DNA of 64,000 bases from Pseudomonas putida. Lineage in GTDB: Bacteria; Pseudomonadota; Gammaproteobacteria; Pseudomonadales; Pseudomonadaceae. Under the pieces are notes generated by a model. It saw nothing but the letters and a program-made list of their open reading frames with translations. It did no database searches and was not told the DNA's origin. The DNA lies in assembly GCF_001976065.1 (NCBI RefSeq), contig NZ_MNAH01000012.1, forward strand, positions 1 to 64,000, written 5' to 3'. The translations under genes and the position numbers were made by a program. Numbering within the stretch: position 1 is the first letter of the stretch; every line of letters begins with the position of its first letter. Shown piece after piece: positions 62,940 to 64,000 of the stretch.

Positions 62940-63595
62940 CGTGACATCTCTACCTTACTTTCGAGAAGATGCAAGCCAGCCTCGAGAACAAGATTGGCTG
63001 CATAATAAATAACCGCGACCGTCAGATAAAACTCAAACGGGCTATAGGTCTCGCTTACTGCAAGTTGCGCGCTATATACCAATTCGGCAATTCCGATGAT
63101 AGAAACCAGTGAAGTATCCTTGAGCAGGACAATCATGTTATTTCCAAGCGGCGCAATAGTCCTGCGCAGCGCTTGCGGCACGATGATGTAGCGCTGAGTC
63201 TGTCCACGACTGAAGCCTATGGACCGGGCACCTTCAATTTGACCAGGGTCTACTGACATCACACCAGCACGAATGACGTCGGCATTATAGACGGCGAAGT
63301 GCAGGCTAAGGCCTATGATGCCAGCCACCAGTGCAGGAATATCGATCCCCACTTGCACAAGGCCGTAATAGATCAAATACAACTGAAGCAGGAGTGGGGT
63401 CCCCATGAGCAGCCAGGTCATAAAGCGCACGGGTAGCGCCAGGATTTTAGGCGCATAAAGAACGATCAGTGCAAAGGCTACCCCGGCGATCAAGCTCAAT
63501 ACGCTTGAGCTTAGAAACATCACGACCGTCCACCAAAGGCCCGTCGCCAGTAATTCGGAATAGGGAGTAACGATACTAAGATCCAGGTTTTGCAT
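62936..63595 (-). CDS. Polar amino acid ABC transporter, permease
   Basis: A 219 aa permease from the ATG at 63595 ([16 protein letters not shown]), with five or six helices, the [22 protein letters not shown] segment (core R-x-x-P-L-L-L-Q) and the coupling motif [17 protein letters not shown]. It lies 10 bp after the other permease and overlaps the ATPase gene by 4 bp. A longer frame to 63643 exists but overlaps the upstream gene. Confidence 0.9.
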   Translation of the reverse strand: MQNLDLSIVTPYSELLATGLWWTVVMFLSSSVLSLIAGVAFALIVLYAPKILALPVRFMTWLLMGTPLLLQLYLIYYGLVQVGIDIPALVAGIIGLSLHFAVYNADVIRAGVMSVDPGQIEGARSIGFSRGQTQRYIIVPQALRRTIAPLGNNMIVLLKDTSLVSIIGIAELVYSAQLAVSETYSPFEFYLTVAVIYYAANLVLEAGLHLLESKVEMSR

Positions 63596-63605
63596 CTGAA
63601 TGCTC

Positions 63606-64000
63606 TCACCTTGCCGCGAAGCGATTATCGAGGTAGTCAACAATAAATCTAACCGAATAGACCATCACGATATAAAGCAATGCAGACACCATGAAAATCT
63701 CAAAAGGCTTGTACGTTGAACTGATAAAACGTTGCGCTGTATAGGACAGTTCAACAACGGAGATCGTCGACACCAACGCAGACCCTTTTATAAGCGCGAC
63801 AGCATTTACGCCCAACGGCCTTATCATCAGTTTTGCCGCTTGTGGCAGCTTGATAAGCCATAAAGTTTGCCCGCGCCCAAAACCAATTGAACGTGCGGCT
63901 TCTTCCTGACCAGGATCAACGTTGATGATTGCGCCACGGATCGATTCCGCCATGTAGGCCGCGATGTTCAGGCCCAAGCCGATCACGCCGGCGGCAAACG
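63606..64000 (-). CDS. Polar amino acid ABC transporter, permease (runs off the window end)
   Basis: The C-terminal about 131 residues of a second permease. It includes FAAGVIGLGLNIAAYMAESI, the coupling motif NVDPGQEEAARSIGFGRGQT and two final helices ending DYLDNRFAAR. Sequence similarity in plan to the following permease suggests a heterodimeric pair. The 5' end and probably a binding-protein gene are outside the window. Confidence 0.9.
   Translation of the reverse strand, partial: FAAGVIGLGLNIAAYMAESIRGAIINVDPGQEEAARSIGFGRGQTLWLIKLPQAAKLMIRPLGVNAVALIKGSALVSTISVVELSYTAQRFISSTYKPFEIFMVSALLYIVMVYSVRFIVDYLDNRFAAR

Overview
The window is chromosomal DNA from a Pseudomonas of the P. fluorescens group. 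This rests on recognised gene orders (hutU / hutC-hutD / hutF; glnA-DUF4124-ntrB-ntrC; hisB-hisH-DUF2164-hisA-hisF; rhodanese-grxC-secB; gpmI-envC-ctpA-yibQ), on high GC content, and on many paired extragenic palindromes of types common in this group. No phage, insertion sequence, integrase or CRISPR array is visible. Most of the window is core metabolism, with a few short accessory patches.

Layout. 1-3.5 kb: histidine utilisation (start of hutU, hutD, hutC, divergent hutF), with two HutC-type operators and a sigma-54 promoter for hutU. 3.6-7.5 kb: two small lipoproteins, an amino-acid-type chemoreceptor and a Phd/RelE-like toxin-antitoxin pair. 7.5-17 kb: DUF924 protein, fbp, a co-translated DUF2339/DUF3999 membrane pair, glgP and a YkgJ-type protein. 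17-20.7 kb: typA and thiI. 20.9-26.4 kb: a nitrogen-control island with a sigma-54 promoter, glnA, ntrB, ntrC and, after ntrC, a three-module RNA matching the description of the sRNA NrsZ. 26.4-34 kb: trmL; secB-grxC-rhodanese; gpmI, envC, ctpA and yibQ. 34-36 kb: an accessory Vps62/DUF946-type gene and a solute-binding protein. 36.1-39.2 kb: histidine biosynthesis. 39.5-45.3 kb: OFA-type transporter, asmA-mutY-yggX and tRNA-Phe. 45.4-51 kb: a probable amine/polyamine catabolic cluster (permease, class III aminotransferase, LuxR-type regulator, aldehyde dehydrogenase). 51.3-55.5 kb: small exported proteins, a DUF1016/YhcG remnant, an alpha/beta hydrolase, two tandem basic-tailed paralogues, and a VapBC pair sitting between two copies of the same ~50 bp terminator. 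55.5-64 kb: GABA-type permease, two polar amino acid ABC transporters, a methyltransferase and tRNA-Thr.

How it fits together. Much of the window concerns nitrogen: histidine breakdown, glutamine synthesis and its two-component control, a likely NtrC/sigma-54-driven sRNA, amine catabolism, and several amino acid carriers. The best leads for follow-up are the NrsZ-like RNA, the vapBC cassette between duplicated terminators, the cysteine-free membrane rhodanese before grxC-secB, the DUF946-repeat protein, and the twin basic-tailed proteins. All functional calls come from reading the sequence and recalling families; no search was run.
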